Shown: positions 9,906 through 18,296 of the stretch, one piece after another
Layout of the letters: each line of letters opens with the position of its first letter
Numbering within the stretch: position 1 is the stretch's first letter
Source of the DNA: Cerina litoralis
GTDB taxonomy: Bacteria > Bacteroidota > Bacteroidia > Flavobacteriales > Flavobacteriaceae
Assembly (NCBI GenBank): GCA_022008415.1
Contig: JAIRBC010000005.1
Location: forward strand, 124,001 to 188,000
Direction: 5' to 3'
DNA: 64,000 nucleotides
Program-made: the position numbers and the translations under genes
Notes under the pieces: model-generated
Database searches by the model: none
Told to the model about the DNA's origin: nothing
Seen by the model: the letters and a program-made list of their open reading frames with translations, nothing else

Positions 9906-11249
9906 TTAAAAAATAAGGCTCACTGCGGTACCCTTTCCTTCCTCACTGTTTATATGGATTCGCCCTTTGTGGAGTAACATGATCTGCTTGCTAAGGCTCA
10001 ATCCTATACCACTTCCACTTTTTTTGGTGGTAAAGAACGGGACGAATATTTGATCCATAATTTCACGGGGGATTCCACTGCCATTGTCGGTCACCTTTAA
10101 AATGGTTTTTTCCTTGTTATTCCTTTTGGCCGCCACAGTGATCTTGGGGTTGTCCTTGCCCTCACATGCCTCGACAGCGTTCAGGATCAGGTTTATCAAC
10201 ACTTGCTCTATCAAATAGGTATCAATTTTAATCTGTAGGTCCTTATTATCCAATGCAAAAATTAAGGCCACTTTCTTTTTTTCCAACGAAGGTTGAATCA
10301 AATTTCCAATATTATCGAACATATGCCCAACCATAACGGTACCTAAATTAAGGTGGGTTACCTTGTTGAGGCTTCGATAAGTTTTAGCGAACATCATCAA
10401 GCCTTCGCTCCGCTTTTTTATACTCTCTATACCGGCATCCAAATCCTCTATATCCAACGGGTGGGTCGATGGGTTTTCCTTGGTTCTTCCCACCTGGTCC
10501 TGAAGCGTCTCAGCCAAAGAGGAAATAGGGGCAATGGAGTTCATTATTTCGTGCGTCATAACACTCAAAAGTTTTTTCCAAGCCTCCGATTCGGTTTCAT
10601 TTACCGTTGCATCGACATTCTGTAAGGCGATCAATTTAAAGGTTTCCTCTCCGAGAATAAAAATTGAATCTGCGACCAATACTTTTGTCCTTTCGTTTTC
10701 TACCTCGATATCCATCGTACCACTCTGTATGGGTGAGGTTCCAAAAATGGCATGGTAGAGTTCGGGCTTTCTATTCTCCAAAAAAGTCATTTTTTTAAAG
10801 GCCGGAACGTTAAGTAGCTCCATAAAAGCCTCGTTGATCCACAGGACATTTCCAGTAGAAATTTCGTAGGCAATAATTGCAGTATCCACCATTTCCAATA
10901 TCTTTTGCAGATAGAGATGCTGGGCTTCCTTCTCCTTGTTGATTTGTTTGATCGTTCTGTTCACTTCATTAAATCCCTTATAGAGTTGCCTCATATCCTC
11001 CGGACCGGTCCTATCATTGAACCAGCGAGAGAAGTCACGATATTTTACAGATTCGAAGAAATCATCCATCTGAGCAAATCTTCGGGCCATATAATGGTAC
11101 AGGTGGGAGGATATAATTAGGATCCCAAGAATGGCGAGGACAATGTAAAAGGTGTTTTTTAATGGTATGGCAAATGCCAATGCGGTAAGACATAAGAACA
11201 GGGCAGCAAGCCTCACCAACAAACCCGCCTTGTATTTTTTATAGGCCAT
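9906..11249 (-). CDS. Sensor histidine kinase, NtrB/NtrY-like, without periplasmic sensor domain
   Basis: A 447-residue kinase. Two transmembrane helices at about 8-28 and 33-50 are separated by only about five residues, so almost nothing is exposed to the periplasm. A PAS-like region spans about 110-210. The phospho-acceptor is His233 in SVMTHEIMNSIAPI, followed by the N-box LINLILNAVEAC (351-362), G1 DNGSGI (388-393), the F-box region FVPFFTTK and G2 GSGIGLSLS (412-420). The start overlaps the 3' end of the response regulator gene by 11 bp, so the two are one operon and presumably a cognate pair. Signal input could come from the membrane, from a partner protein, or from the PAS domain. Confidence 0.92.
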   Translation of the reverse strand: MAYKKYKAGLLVRLAALFLCLTALAFAIPLKNTFYIVLAILGILIISSHLYHYMARRFAQMDDFFESVKYRDFSRWFNDRTGPEDMRQLYKGFNEVNRTIKQINKEKEAQHLYLQKILEMVDTAIIAYEISTGNVLWINEAFMELLNVPAFKKMTFLENRKPELYHAIFGTSPIQSGTMDIEVENERTKVLVADSIFILGEETFKLIALQNVDATVNETESEAWKKLLSVMTHEIMNSIAPISSLAETLQDQVGRTKENPSTHPLDIEDLDAGIESIKKRSEGLMMFAKTYRSLNKVTHLNLGTVMVGHMFDNIGNLIQPSLEKKKVALIFALDNKDLQIKIDTYLIEQVLINLILNAVEACEGKDNPKITVAAKRNNKEKTILKVTDNGSGIPREIMDQIFVPFFTTKKSGSGIGLSLSKQIMLLHKGRIHINSEEGKGTAVSLIF

Positions 11250-12585
11250 ACTTGTTTAATCTTCTATAGAGTGCGGTCCGGGTAATTCCCAATTCCCTTG
11301 CAGATTTTGATATATTGCCCCTGTTCTTTTCCAAGACCTGGAGGATAGCCTCTTTCTCTACCTCATCTAGGGTAAGGTCTCTTTTTCGCCCGTTCGCGGA
11401 CTTTTTTTCAATGGGAGAAAAAATCAGGTCTTCGGCATTTAGTACGTTATTTTCCGCCATGATAACGGCGCGTTCCAAAGCGTATTGAAGTTCCCTTACA
11501 TTACCTGGAAAAGGATGGTCTTCCAACTTTCTTAACAGGGCATCATCCAGATCGAACCCTGGTTTGGCATATTTTTCGGCGTAAACATTTACAAAATACC
11601 GGGCCAATAAACGAATATCACCTTCCCTATCACGAAGTGGCGGCACCATGATCTCTACCGTATTGATACGATAGATAAGGTCTTTTCTAAACTTCTCCTC
11701 GTCGGCCAAGGTAGACAGGCCAATATTGGTTGCGCATATCAACCTAATATCAATGGGGACGGGCTGGTTGGCCCCCAACGGGGTAACCTGCCTGTTTTGA
11801 AGCACGGTCAGCAATCGAGCTTGCTGCTGCAGGGTAATGTTTCCTATCTCGTCCAAAAATAAGGTGCCCCCATGGGCCGACTCAAACCTACCCTTTCTAT
11901 CCTCCCTAGCGTCTGTAAATGCTCCCTTTTTATGTCCAAAAAGTTCACTTTCAAATAAGCTGGGCGTCAGGGAACCTACATCTACCTTTACAAATGGCCT
12001 GTCCTTGCGCAAGGAATTCTCATGGATGGCCTGGGCTATAAGATCCTTGCCGGTACCATTTTCTCCCAGAATAAGGACATTGGCATCCGTAGGTGCCACT
12101 TTTTTTATTTTTACGAGCACTTCATTTATAGCGACACTCTCACCCAGTAGGTCAGTGGATCCACGATGAGTGATTTCTGCGTTTGCCTTATTTCCCGACT
12201 TTTTTGAAAGTACCTCCGCAATGGCACTAACCAATTTTTCGTTCTTCCAAGGTTTGATCAGAAAGTCTGCCGCACCTTCCTTAAGGGAACGAATGGCCAA
12301 GTCGATGTCGGCATAGGCGGTAATAAGGATCACCGAAGCCCCGCTACCCGATTCCTTGATTTTTCTCAGCCAATAAATACCTTCGTTTCCCGTATTGACC
12401 AGGCCATTGAAGTTCATGTCCAGAATGATGACGTCGAATGCCGTTTTAGAAAGTAGGGAAAGGATTTGGTTGGGGTTCCTTTCTATTACCACCTCCTTTA
12501 CCAATGACTTTAACAACAACCGAATGGCCGTAAGCACATCGGCATCGTCGTCAATGACCAATATTTTGGCATTTTTTGGTAACAT
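11239..12585 (-). CDS. Sigma54-dependent response regulator (NtrC/AtoC family)
   Basis: A 448-residue transcription activator. The receiver domain (1-120) carries the acidic pocket IDDDAD and phospho-acceptor Asp56 in VIILDMNF. The AAA+ domain has Walker A GENGTGKD, Walker B GGTLFLDEIGN and the sigma-finger R in RKDLIYRINTVEI. The sigma54-contacting loop reads GAFTDA rather than the textbook GAFTGA. The C-terminal Fis-type HTH is GNISKSARELGITRTALYRR. It is the first gene of the pair with the kinase. Genes of this type in Bacteroidota are often near HlyD/MacB/TolC export operons, and the 22-kb export cluster beginning 3.3 kb away is its most likely target. Confidence 0.93.
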   Translation of the reverse strand: MLPKNAKILVIDDDADVLTAIRLLLKSLVKEVVIERNPNQILSLLSKTAFDVIILDMNFNGLVNTGNEGIYWLRKIKESGSGASVILITAYADIDLAIRSLKEGAADFLIKPWKNEKLVSAIAEVLSKKSGNKANAEITHRGSTDLLGESVAINEVLVKIKKVAPTDANVLILGENGTGKDLIAQAIHENSLRKDRPFVKVDVGSLTPSLFESELFGHKKGAFTDAREDRKGRFESAHGGTLFLDEIGNITLQQQARLLTVLQNRQVTPLGANQPVPIDIRLICATNIGLSTLADEEKFRKDLIYRINTVEIMVPPLRDREGDIRLLARYFVNVYAEKYAKPGFDLDDALLRKLEDHPFPGNVRELQYALERAVIMAENNVLNAEDLIFSPIEKKSANGRKRDLTLDEVEKEAILQVLEKNRGNISKSARELGITRTALYRRLNKYGL

Positions 12586-12656
12586 AGGTACAATAATACA
12601 ATTTTAGTGGCTTTCTGATAACAATTGCAGCGCGAAACCCGGTTGGAACCAGGGGT

Positions 12657-13772
12657 CTAAAATTTTCGCTGGACCATTCTTTTAGGATGCAAGTTCGGGC
12701 CCATTAGAATCTCGAAATTAATCATCCCAAGCACCAATCCCTCTTCTGTGATTACCTCTATTTTCCATTTCCCTTTTTTTACGTTGTTCTTAAAGGTATA
12801 GCCCCGATATCCCCCATCCCTGCCCCCGGTAATCTCATAGCCGATATTGTCCATGATTTCCCAAGAATCGGTATTTTCATTGAACCATTTCCATCGATGT
12901 AAAATCGACTTTTCCAGATCGGTGGGAGCAAATATGGATGAGAAAACATAAACGCTTCCGCCGGGTTCGAGAATAAACCTGTGCCGATAATCCCTCCAAA
13001 ACACGTACCAGTCATCCGTTTCGTAGGTAACCACATATTTATTGTCCTTTATTTCAACATGATGGGCCACGATACCGGTCTGCATCGCAAGGGGAACAGG
13101 GGGAATAAGGTTGAAATAATAAAATACGTTGATTAAAACATAAACGGACAAGATAATCCCAACTAGTCTGCCCAAACGTACCTCCAACCGGGTACTTGGG
13201 CTTACGATGTAAATAAAAATGATTAGAGCGAGCGTACACACCAAACTGATGGCTCCGGAAAGCATAAAGACCTCCGTATTCATCTCTTTGATTAAAACGG
13301 GAATCATAAACACGAAAAATGTAAAGCTTATAAAAAAGTAGACGCTAAACTGTAGATACTTGTTGGATATCCGCTTTTTTAGATACTCGTTTGCAAAGAA
13401 CAAGATGACCAAGATGATAAAGAAGGACATTGTTTTGGAGAGGGAAACACTTCTGGAAAAATAAATAACATAGGCACTGGAAAGTCCGCCAAAGAAGAAT
13501 TGAATCGCCAAAGGGAGATATTCTTCATAACGTCCCAGTTTTGTGTACTTCCATTTCCCGTCATCTACGACGTTGTACAGATAGAGCACTATGGTAAGGG
13601 AGCTCATATACAGGCACAGCATAACCACATCGTACAACCGATCTACGCGCCCCAGTGTTAAGGAATCAAAAATAAATCCAGCGATAAAAAAAAAGATGGG
13701 TGCATACTTTTGATGCCTTCCCAAAAATTTGCGAAACCCACTGTTTCTAAATTTGACTAGTGCTCGCTTCAT
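12657..13772 (-). CDS. DUF2914 polytopic membrane protein
   Basis: A 371-residue inner membrane protein with about seven or eight hydrophobic segments in the first 225 residues (for example IFFFIAGFIFD, VVMLCLYMSSLTIVLYLY, SFFIILVILFFANEYL, VYFFISFTFFVFMIPVLI, LVCTLALIIFIYIV). A soluble C-terminal DUF2914-type domain has the pattern HRWKWFNENTDSWE, GYRGYTFKNNVKKGKWKIEV and a last strand with ILMGPNLHPK. Function of the family is unknown. The gene lies 71 bp upstream of the regulator gene on the same strand, so it could be co-transcribed with the two-component pair. Confidence 0.75.
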   Translation of the reverse strand: MKRALVKFRNSGFRKFLGRHQKYAPIFFFIAGFIFDSLTLGRVDRLYDVVMLCLYMSSLTIVLYLYNVVDDGKWKYTKLGRYEEYLPLAIQFFFGGLSSAYVIYFSRSVSLSKTMSFFIILVILFFANEYLKKRISNKYLQFSVYFFISFTFFVFMIPVLIKEMNTEVFMLSGAISLVCTLALIIFIYIVSPSTRLEVRLGRLVGIILSVYVLINVFYYFNLIPPVPLAMQTGIVAHHVEIKDNKYVVTYETDDWYVFWRDYRHRFILEPGGSVYVFSSIFAPTDLEKSILHRWKWFNENTDSWEIMDNIGYEITGGRDGGYRGYTFKNNVKKGKWKIEVITEEGLVLGMINFEILMGPNLHPKRMVQRKF

Positions 13773-13944
13773 GAATAATACCGAATGGACGCGTTTAAGG
13801 TCATGGATTGGGTTCTTTTGTTTAGGTTTCGAGCTTCAAGTTTGATGACCTATAATATTGAATTCAGAAATCACAAATGTCCTTTATCTTTATTTGATTC
13901 TATTTAAATTGACGATAATTTGATCTTTTTCACGTAACCTCTCA

Positions 13945-14301
13945 TTATACCTCCTGTCCAAATGTCAGCAGATTGTTGTCCGGATCCAACAGGGAAAATT
14001 CCATTTGGCCCCAGGGTTTGGTTTGCAGGTGTCCATTGGGATGTATACCTATTGCTTTATCCAACGCCCATTGATACAACTTTTTAATACTATCTGTACG
14101 GATATAGACCTGTCCGTAATTTTCTTTCGGGTCTAGATCTTTGAATTTAAAGAAATGAATTTGGATACTGTCTTTTTCCACCATCAAATAGTCTTCAAAA
14201 TCGGCACTTTCCAATTCCCGAAATTCCAATTTGTGCAGATAATACGCCCTGGTAATAGCCTTATCCCGCATAGGGAGCTTTGGATTGATTTGTATAAGCA
14301 T
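13945..14301 (-). CDS. VOC-superfamily (glyoxalase/bleomycin resistance-like) protein
   Basis: A small cytoplasmic protein of 118 residues with the beta-alpha-beta-beta-beta vicinal-oxygen-chelate pattern: ...RAYYLHKLEFRELE, a DSIQIHFFKFKD strand with a metal-type His, YGQVYIRTDSIKKLYQWA, and the C-terminal WGQMEFSLLDPDNNLLTF in which a Glu lies on a metal-ligand position. This matches the bleomycin-resistance-type branch. The frame is open to an ATG at 14337, but the internal ATG at 14301 (MLIQINPKLPMRDK) gives the usual VOC N-terminus and is preferred. Substrate unknown. It lies between the DUF2914 gene and a sugar isomerase-like gene on the same strand. Confidence 0.78.
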   Translation of the reverse strand: MLIQINPKLPMRDKAITRAYYLHKLEFRELESADFEDYLMVEKDSIQIHFFKFKDLDPKENYGQVYIRTDSIKKLYQWALDKAIGIHPNGHLQTKPWGQMEFSLLDPDNNLLTFGQEV

Positions 14302-14374
14302 ATGGGTTCCTAAATTAAAAGTCTTATCGCTGTTCACAGGGGTAGTTAATTAACTATTTGAAGGGGGTGGCTAT

Positions 14375-15358
14375 TTAAAGGTAATCCTCCATCGAACTAC
14401 TGATAACCTGATACGTGGTGTCGTAACTTTCCTTTAGCATGGTCGTGGCATCCATGCTGGCCCAATACCCTTTGTTGAACAACTCTACCGAAAGTGCTCC
14501 CCTAAAGCCGGCATCGTAGAGTTTGGGCAGTATTTTATCGTACGGGCAAACGCCCTTCCCCGGTAATACCCGGTCGGCATCGGTAAGTTGTTCCCGCGCC
14601 GGGCTGGCCGGATAATCGTTCATATGGATTACGGGCAACTTCTTGCCGTTAATACAATCCAAGGTGTCCCAACTGTTACCACCGCGATAGAGATGATAAA
14701 AATCTAACAGCATAGCCGCATTTGGATTTCCAGTAGCGATCACTATTTGGGCGCAGTCGCCCAGCTTATTCAGCGTTCCTGCACCCCAGAGTTCTATAAG
14801 CGGGGTAACCCCCGTCCCGTCCCCCAATTTAAGGATGGCGTTGTACCTATCGGCATATTCATCAAAATTCCTGCAATCCCAAGATTTGACTCCCTGCACG
14901 GGGGCGGCAATAAACTTCCCTCCTAGGTTAGCGGTAATCGACATTTCTTCGTGCATTAAGTCGAGCGCAGCCTTCCTTTCCTCGGCATCGTCACTGCACC
15001 ATTTGGAAAAAGCGATCATGTTTTCTAAAACCACATGGCCCGATTCCAGTTTTTCCCTCAATTCGGAACTGCTTCCCCCATTTTGCAAAAAGGACTTCAC
15101 ATCCCTCATCCAAAGTTCGGTGCCATCAAATCCCGTCTTGGCAATCATAGCTATTTGTTGGTCTACCGGTAGTTTATAGGCTATTAAGGTGGAAGTATTT
15201 AGGCTAATCCCAAAAGGAAGTTTTTTCTTCTCCTCCCTTTTATTGACAGAGTTGGAACTCGGTGCACTAGCCATTAAGGCCTGGCCACCAAGTACCGATA
15301 CCGATGCCAACATTGAATTTTGTATCGCTTTTCTTCTTGAAATTTTTTTATTGGACAT
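14375..15358 (-). CDS. Exported sugar phosphate isomerase/epimerase-like protein (xylose-isomerase-type TIM barrel)
   Basis: 327 residues. The N-terminus has a twin-arginine-like signal (KISRRKAIQNSMLASVSVLGG), so the protein is probably exported in a folded state. The rest is an AP-endonuclease-2/xylose-isomerase-like barrel: GFDGTELWMRDV, a catalytic-type Glu in PLIELWGAG, metal-type residues in LLDFYHLYRGG and PVIHMNDYP, and GALSVELFNKGYW near the end. Family members act as isomerases, epimerases or 3-keto-sugar-processing enzymes. The DUF1080 and Gfo/Idh/MocA proteins elsewhere in the window belong to the same general chemistry, but they are not in an operon with it. Confidence 0.8.
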   Translation of the reverse strand: MSNKKISRRKAIQNSMLASVSVLGGQALMASAPSSNSVNKREEKKKLPFGISLNTSTLIAYKLPVDQQIAMIAKTGFDGTELWMRDVKSFLQNGGSSSELREKLESGHVVLENMIAFSKWCSDDAEERKAALDLMHEEMSITANLGGKFIAAPVQGVKSWDCRNFDEYADRYNAILKLGDGTGVTPLIELWGAGTLNKLGDCAQIVIATGNPNAAMLLDFYHLYRGGNSWDTLDCINGKKLPVIHMNDYPASPAREQLTDADRVLPGKGVCPYDKILPKLYDAGFRGALSVELFNKGYWASMDATTMLKESYDTTYQVISSSMEDYL

Positions 15359-15837
15359 TTATTGCTCGTTAGGTTTTGGACGTGCGATAAAAATAATCAA
15401 AAGATTGAAGAGATTTATGAAATATAAAATCATTATTGTCCGTTCAAAAGACAAAAGGCCGCTTCGCTAAAGTAAAAAGGCGTGGCCCGAGCAAAAATAA
15501 TTCAAGTTTTTGATTAAAAATATAGTTTATATGGTCGTTTTCACTATATAATATTCAATTGCACCCTTGTCTGAATACGTTCGGACGGGCCTTCTCTAGG
15601 GACGGGGACATTAATTGAAACTTCGGTCTTTTGTTATTGGCTCTTTCCCTAAAGGGAGACAAAAGACCGAAAATTCAAGGTTTTATCTACTATTGTTTCT
15701 TTAAACAGAAATCTAAATAACAGTAAACCCAAAATCGTAATTCTATAACTGATCAGGAGGTACTATGACGGGGTAGATACTGCCAACTGCTACTGCCTAT
15801 TGCCCCCTGTTTCCACTGCCTACTTCCCGTACTAAAT
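15359..15837. other. Gene-free gap with a long hairpin and ACTGCC words
   Basis: No credible ORF lies in these 479 bp. The gap separates the isomerase gene start from the tolC-like gene stop. It contains a C/G-rich fragment TCGGACGGGCCTTCTC near 15588, a long inverted repeat at 15615-15678, and a low-complexity stretch of CTACTGCC/CTATTGCC words at 15780-15830 just past the tolC-like stop. Confidence 0.6.
15615..15678. terminator. Long bipartite hairpin downstream of the TolC-type gene
   Basis: Perfect 13-bp arms TTCGGTCTTTTGT (15622-15634) and ACAAAAGACCGAA (15659-15671) are extended outward by TTGAA/TTCAA across a 2x2 mismatch. The loop itself contains a second hairpin (TCCCT/AGGGA). It lies about 160 bp past the tolC-like stop on the minus strand. 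No U-run follows on either strand, so it is not a classic intrinsic terminator. It could stabilise the 3' end of the transcript or be a remnant of a small inverted-repeat element. Confidence 0.45.
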
Positions 15838-17262
15838 TCAAATTCCCCTATAGTAATCCAAAATCTTTACCCTCAGCAAATACTCATATTTGGCGTTGGA
15901 AAGGTTTAAACGGGCAGAATCCAGGTTGTTCTTGCTGGTGATGTATTCCACTACGTTGGAGACCCCGTTGTTAAACCGAATTTCGTTGACCCGAAAAGAT
16001 TCCTCGTAGGCCTTGACCTGATCTTGCAGGATAAAATACCGATCATAGGCCGATTCCATTTTCAAATACGCTTGATCGATGGATTGTTTAAAGGAAAGTT
16101 TGGTGTTCTCAAAATCGATCAATGATTCTTCTTTTAGTATTTTTTGAAGGGCTACCCTATTTTTAGCGCGGAACCCGTTTAGGATAGGTATCTGAACCGA
16201 AACCCCAAAAACGGAATTGAAGTTATTGTTAAACTGATCTGCGTATCCTATACTCGTCCCATCAAATTGGGTTTCGTTCCTCATTACGGGATATTGATCA
16301 TTGTTTATATCGACAAATTCCCCCGTTTCCCGTACGATCGTCCCCGTCTCCGTAAACGATTGGGCACTACTTGAAAAACTGGTGTTCAACCGGCCAAACA
16401 AAGACACGTTTGGGTAATAATTTCCCCTTGCGGCCTTGATACCAAAAATGGCGGCATTGATTTGGAACTGTTTGGACTTAAATGTGGCCAGATTCTGAAG
16501 TGATTCGTCAAAAACTTGATCGGCTGTCAATGGGTATTTCTCCGAACTCACCAAGCCTTTAAAACTGTCAAAAGTCACCTGGGCGTTAGGGTCTAAATCC
16601 GTATTCAGAAGTTGCAACAGTTTTAAAACATACTCCTGTTGATTGTTGCGGGCGATGATCACCCCCATTTGGTCCATGGCAATTTGTCCCTGCATATCGG
16701 TATAGTCGGCCGGGTTGCCCACTTCTTCCTTGTAGAGCACATGAAGCCTGTCTAGTTGCTGTTGGGTGGTCTCCAAACGCGATTTGGCAAGTTCTACTTG
16801 ATCTTTCCCGTTTAAGATCTGGATGTAGGCCAAGGTTACGGCAAGAATAAGGTCTTGGCGCGCTTCCTCGGTCTGCATTTCGGATGCCTTTAATTGAAAT
16901 CGATCTCTCTTTATACTGTTCATCAGTCGAAAACCATTGAACACGAGCGCATCAAGGCCTAGACCGGCGTTGGAAAACGTCAGTTTCTGATTGATTATAT
17001 CATTCGTATAGGGATCTATGCTCCGCCCGTTACTAACCCCTAGATCGTAATTACCGTTTAGGGTCGGGAGCATTTCGTTCCTGGTCTGATGAAAATTAAC
17101 CTCTGAAGTTTTGGCCTTCAAAGCCGCACTTTTTAAATCTAGATTATTGTTCAGCGCTATCTCGATACAATCGGACAGGCTATAGGTTACCCTATTGTCG
17201 TTTTGGGCCGTTCCGCTGTAAATTGATAGGATAAAGACCGTAAAAATTATGTTCTTTAACAT
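15838..17262 (-). CDS. TolC-family outer membrane efflux protein
   Basis: A 474-residue outer membrane channel subunit with a Sec signal peptide (MLKNIIFTVFILSIYSGTAQ). It carries the OEP pattern in two homologous halves: YSLSDCIEIALNNNLDLKSAALKAK at the start, the paired coiled-coil helices, then NSVFGVSVQIPILNGFRAKNRVALQK in the second half and a last helix NNGVSNVVEYITSKNNLDSARLNL. It would form the trimeric duct for the adaptor and ABC proteins of the same cluster. It is the last gene of the 22-kb minus-strand cluster, 354 bp downstream of ATPase 1, so it may also have its own promoter. Confidence 0.92.
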   Translation of the reverse strand: MLKNIIFTVFILSIYSGTAQNDNRVTYSLSDCIEIALNNNLDLKSAALKAKTSEVNFHQTRNEMLPTLNGNYDLGVSNGRSIDPYTNDIINQKLTFSNAGLGLDALVFNGFRLMNSIKRDRFQLKASEMQTEEARQDLILAVTLAYIQILNGKDQVELAKSRLETTQQQLDRLHVLYKEEVGNPADYTDMQGQIAMDQMGVIIARNNQQEYVLKLLQLLNTDLDPNAQVTFDSFKGLVSSEKYPLTADQVFDESLQNLATFKSKQFQINAAIFGIKAARGNYYPNVSLFGRLNTSFSSSAQSFTETGTIVRETGEFVDINNDQYPVMRNETQFDGTSIGYADQFNNNFNSVFGVSVQIPILNGFRAKNRVALQKILKEESLIDFENTKLSFKQSIDQAYLKMESAYDRYFILQDQVKAYEESFRVNEIRFNNGVSNVVEYITSKNNLDSARLNLSNAKYEYLLRVKILDYYRGI

Positions 17263-17377
17263 TGTGTGTAATTTTTATCTATTGATGGTTGTAATAACCG
17301 GGTTATTCGTTGATTGTTAATTGTGATTCTATAATTAACCTTGAACTTTTATATCTCAAATCCAGGATTCTGGCCTG

Positions 17378-17436
17378 CAAAACACCCCCCTAGCCCCTGC
17401 CCGAAGGGTACGGGCAGGCCTTCAATGGGGGAATCC
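17378..17436. repeat. C/G-rich palindromic dispersed element
   Basis: A C-run half (AAAACACCCCCCTAGCCCC) is followed by a nested hairpin CCTGCCCG...CGGGCAGG and a G-run half (AATGGGGGAATCC). The outer C and G runs can pair, giving a two-level stem-loop. Related copies lie at 20726-20778, 21484-21512, 24116-24230, 26708-26733, 27535-27570, 30289-30460, 32997-33062 and 35508-35676. Confidence 0.6.
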
Positions 17437-17587
17437 TCATCATTGTACTTTATCTGCCATTGGCTATCTTTTTGTTTCAGGTTTTAAGCTTGATTCTGAA
17501 ATGAGCTTGTTTGACCCTAACTCTAAAGGGAACCGAGCTTATTTCAAGTCTTTTTTGAGTTTGGTTTTGGGTTTAAGTTTGAACTCG

Positions 17588-17605
17588 TCCCGATAATTAT
17601 CGGGA
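17588..17605. repeat. Perfect palindrome TCCCGATAATTATCGGGA
   Basis: An 18-bp perfect palindrome 12 bp past the ATPase 1 stop codon (minus strand). The same TCCCGAT...ATCGGGA core recurs at 20792-20810, 32922-32939 and, with one mismatch, 35836-35853, always in gaps of the transporter cluster. Confidence 0.65.
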
Positions 17606-17616
17606 TTGAACTTTCC

Positions 17617-18279
17617 CTAGACCATCCTCCCATCCAACAAATTGATGGTCCGGGAGCCATAGGCCGCATTTTTTTCGGAATGTGTCACTTGGATAATGGT
17701 CACCCCCTCCTTGTTCAATTCCTTAAATAGATCCATGATTTCCTCGCCCTGCTTGGAATTTAGGTTGCCGGTAGGCTCATCGGCCAGTATCAGTTTTGGG
17801 TTGGATATCAGTGCCCTGGCCACTCCCACCAGCTGTTGCTGCCCCCCGCTTAGCTGGGCCGGGAAGAGGTCTTTTTTTCCAACGATATTAAAACGGTCCA
17901 ACGTATCGGCCACCAACGCTCTGCGTTCCGAAGAACCGATTTTTTTATACAGGAGGGGAGTCTCTATATTTTCGTACACCGTCAGCTCATCAATAAGGTG
18001 ATAGGCCTGGAAAACAAAACCGATGTACTCCTTATAAAGGTTGGCCCTCTGCTTTTCTTTTAGGGTATGTACGGGTTCTTCGAGGAAATTGTATTCCCCT
18101 TCGTCAAAACCGTCCAACATCCCGAGGACGTTCAACAAGGTGGTCTTCCCCGAGCCCGAAGGCCCCATTACCGAGATAAACTCGCCTTCCTCAACGGAAA
18201 TATTAATATCCTTTAGAAGAAACACCCTGTTCCCTCCAGATTTTACCCATTTGTAAATTCCATTTAATTCTAGTAGCAA
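17617..18279 (-). CDS. ABC transporter ATP-binding protein, LolD/MacB type, with altered signature and D-loop (ATPase 1)
   Basis: A 220-residue ATPase that should energise the FtsX-type permeases. Walker A GPSGSGKTT is at 39-47, the Q-loop at Gln91 (VFQAYHLIDELTV), signature LSGGQ at 143-147, Walker B LILADE at 163-168 and H-loop His200. Two positions differ from ATPase 2 of this cluster and from the usual family pattern: the residue after LSGGQQQ is Leu150 instead of Arg, and the D-loop Asp is Asn174 (GNLNS instead of GNLDS). Walker and H-loop residues are intact, so ATP binding is expected but cycling may be altered. It lies 17 bp downstream of permease P1. Confidence 0.93.
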   Translation of the reverse strand: MLLELNGIYKWVKSGGNRVFLLKDINISVEEGEFISVMGPSGSGKTTLLNVLGMLDGFDEGEYNFLEEPVHTLKEKQRANLYKEYIGFVFQAYHLIDELTVYENIETPLLYKKIGSSERRALVADTLDRFNIVGKKDLFPAQLSGGQQQLVGVARALISNPKLILADEPTGNLNSKQGEEIMDLFKELNKEGVTIIQVTHSEKNAAYGSRTINLLDGRMV

Positions 18280-18296
18280 AATTTCTATTTTTCATT

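Larger units (their letters stand above)
17263..17616. other. Gap of dispersed repeats between ATPase 1 and the TolC-type gene
   Basis: No ORF of substance. From left to right: an AT-rich leader with GGGTTATTCGTTGATTG words like those before the permease genes, a C/G-rich palindromic element (17378-17436), TTGATTCTGAAATGAGCTTG-type words (17490-17580), and a perfect 18-bp palindrome (17588-17605). No clear TAnnTTTG promoter for the TolC-type gene was found. Confidence 0.6.
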
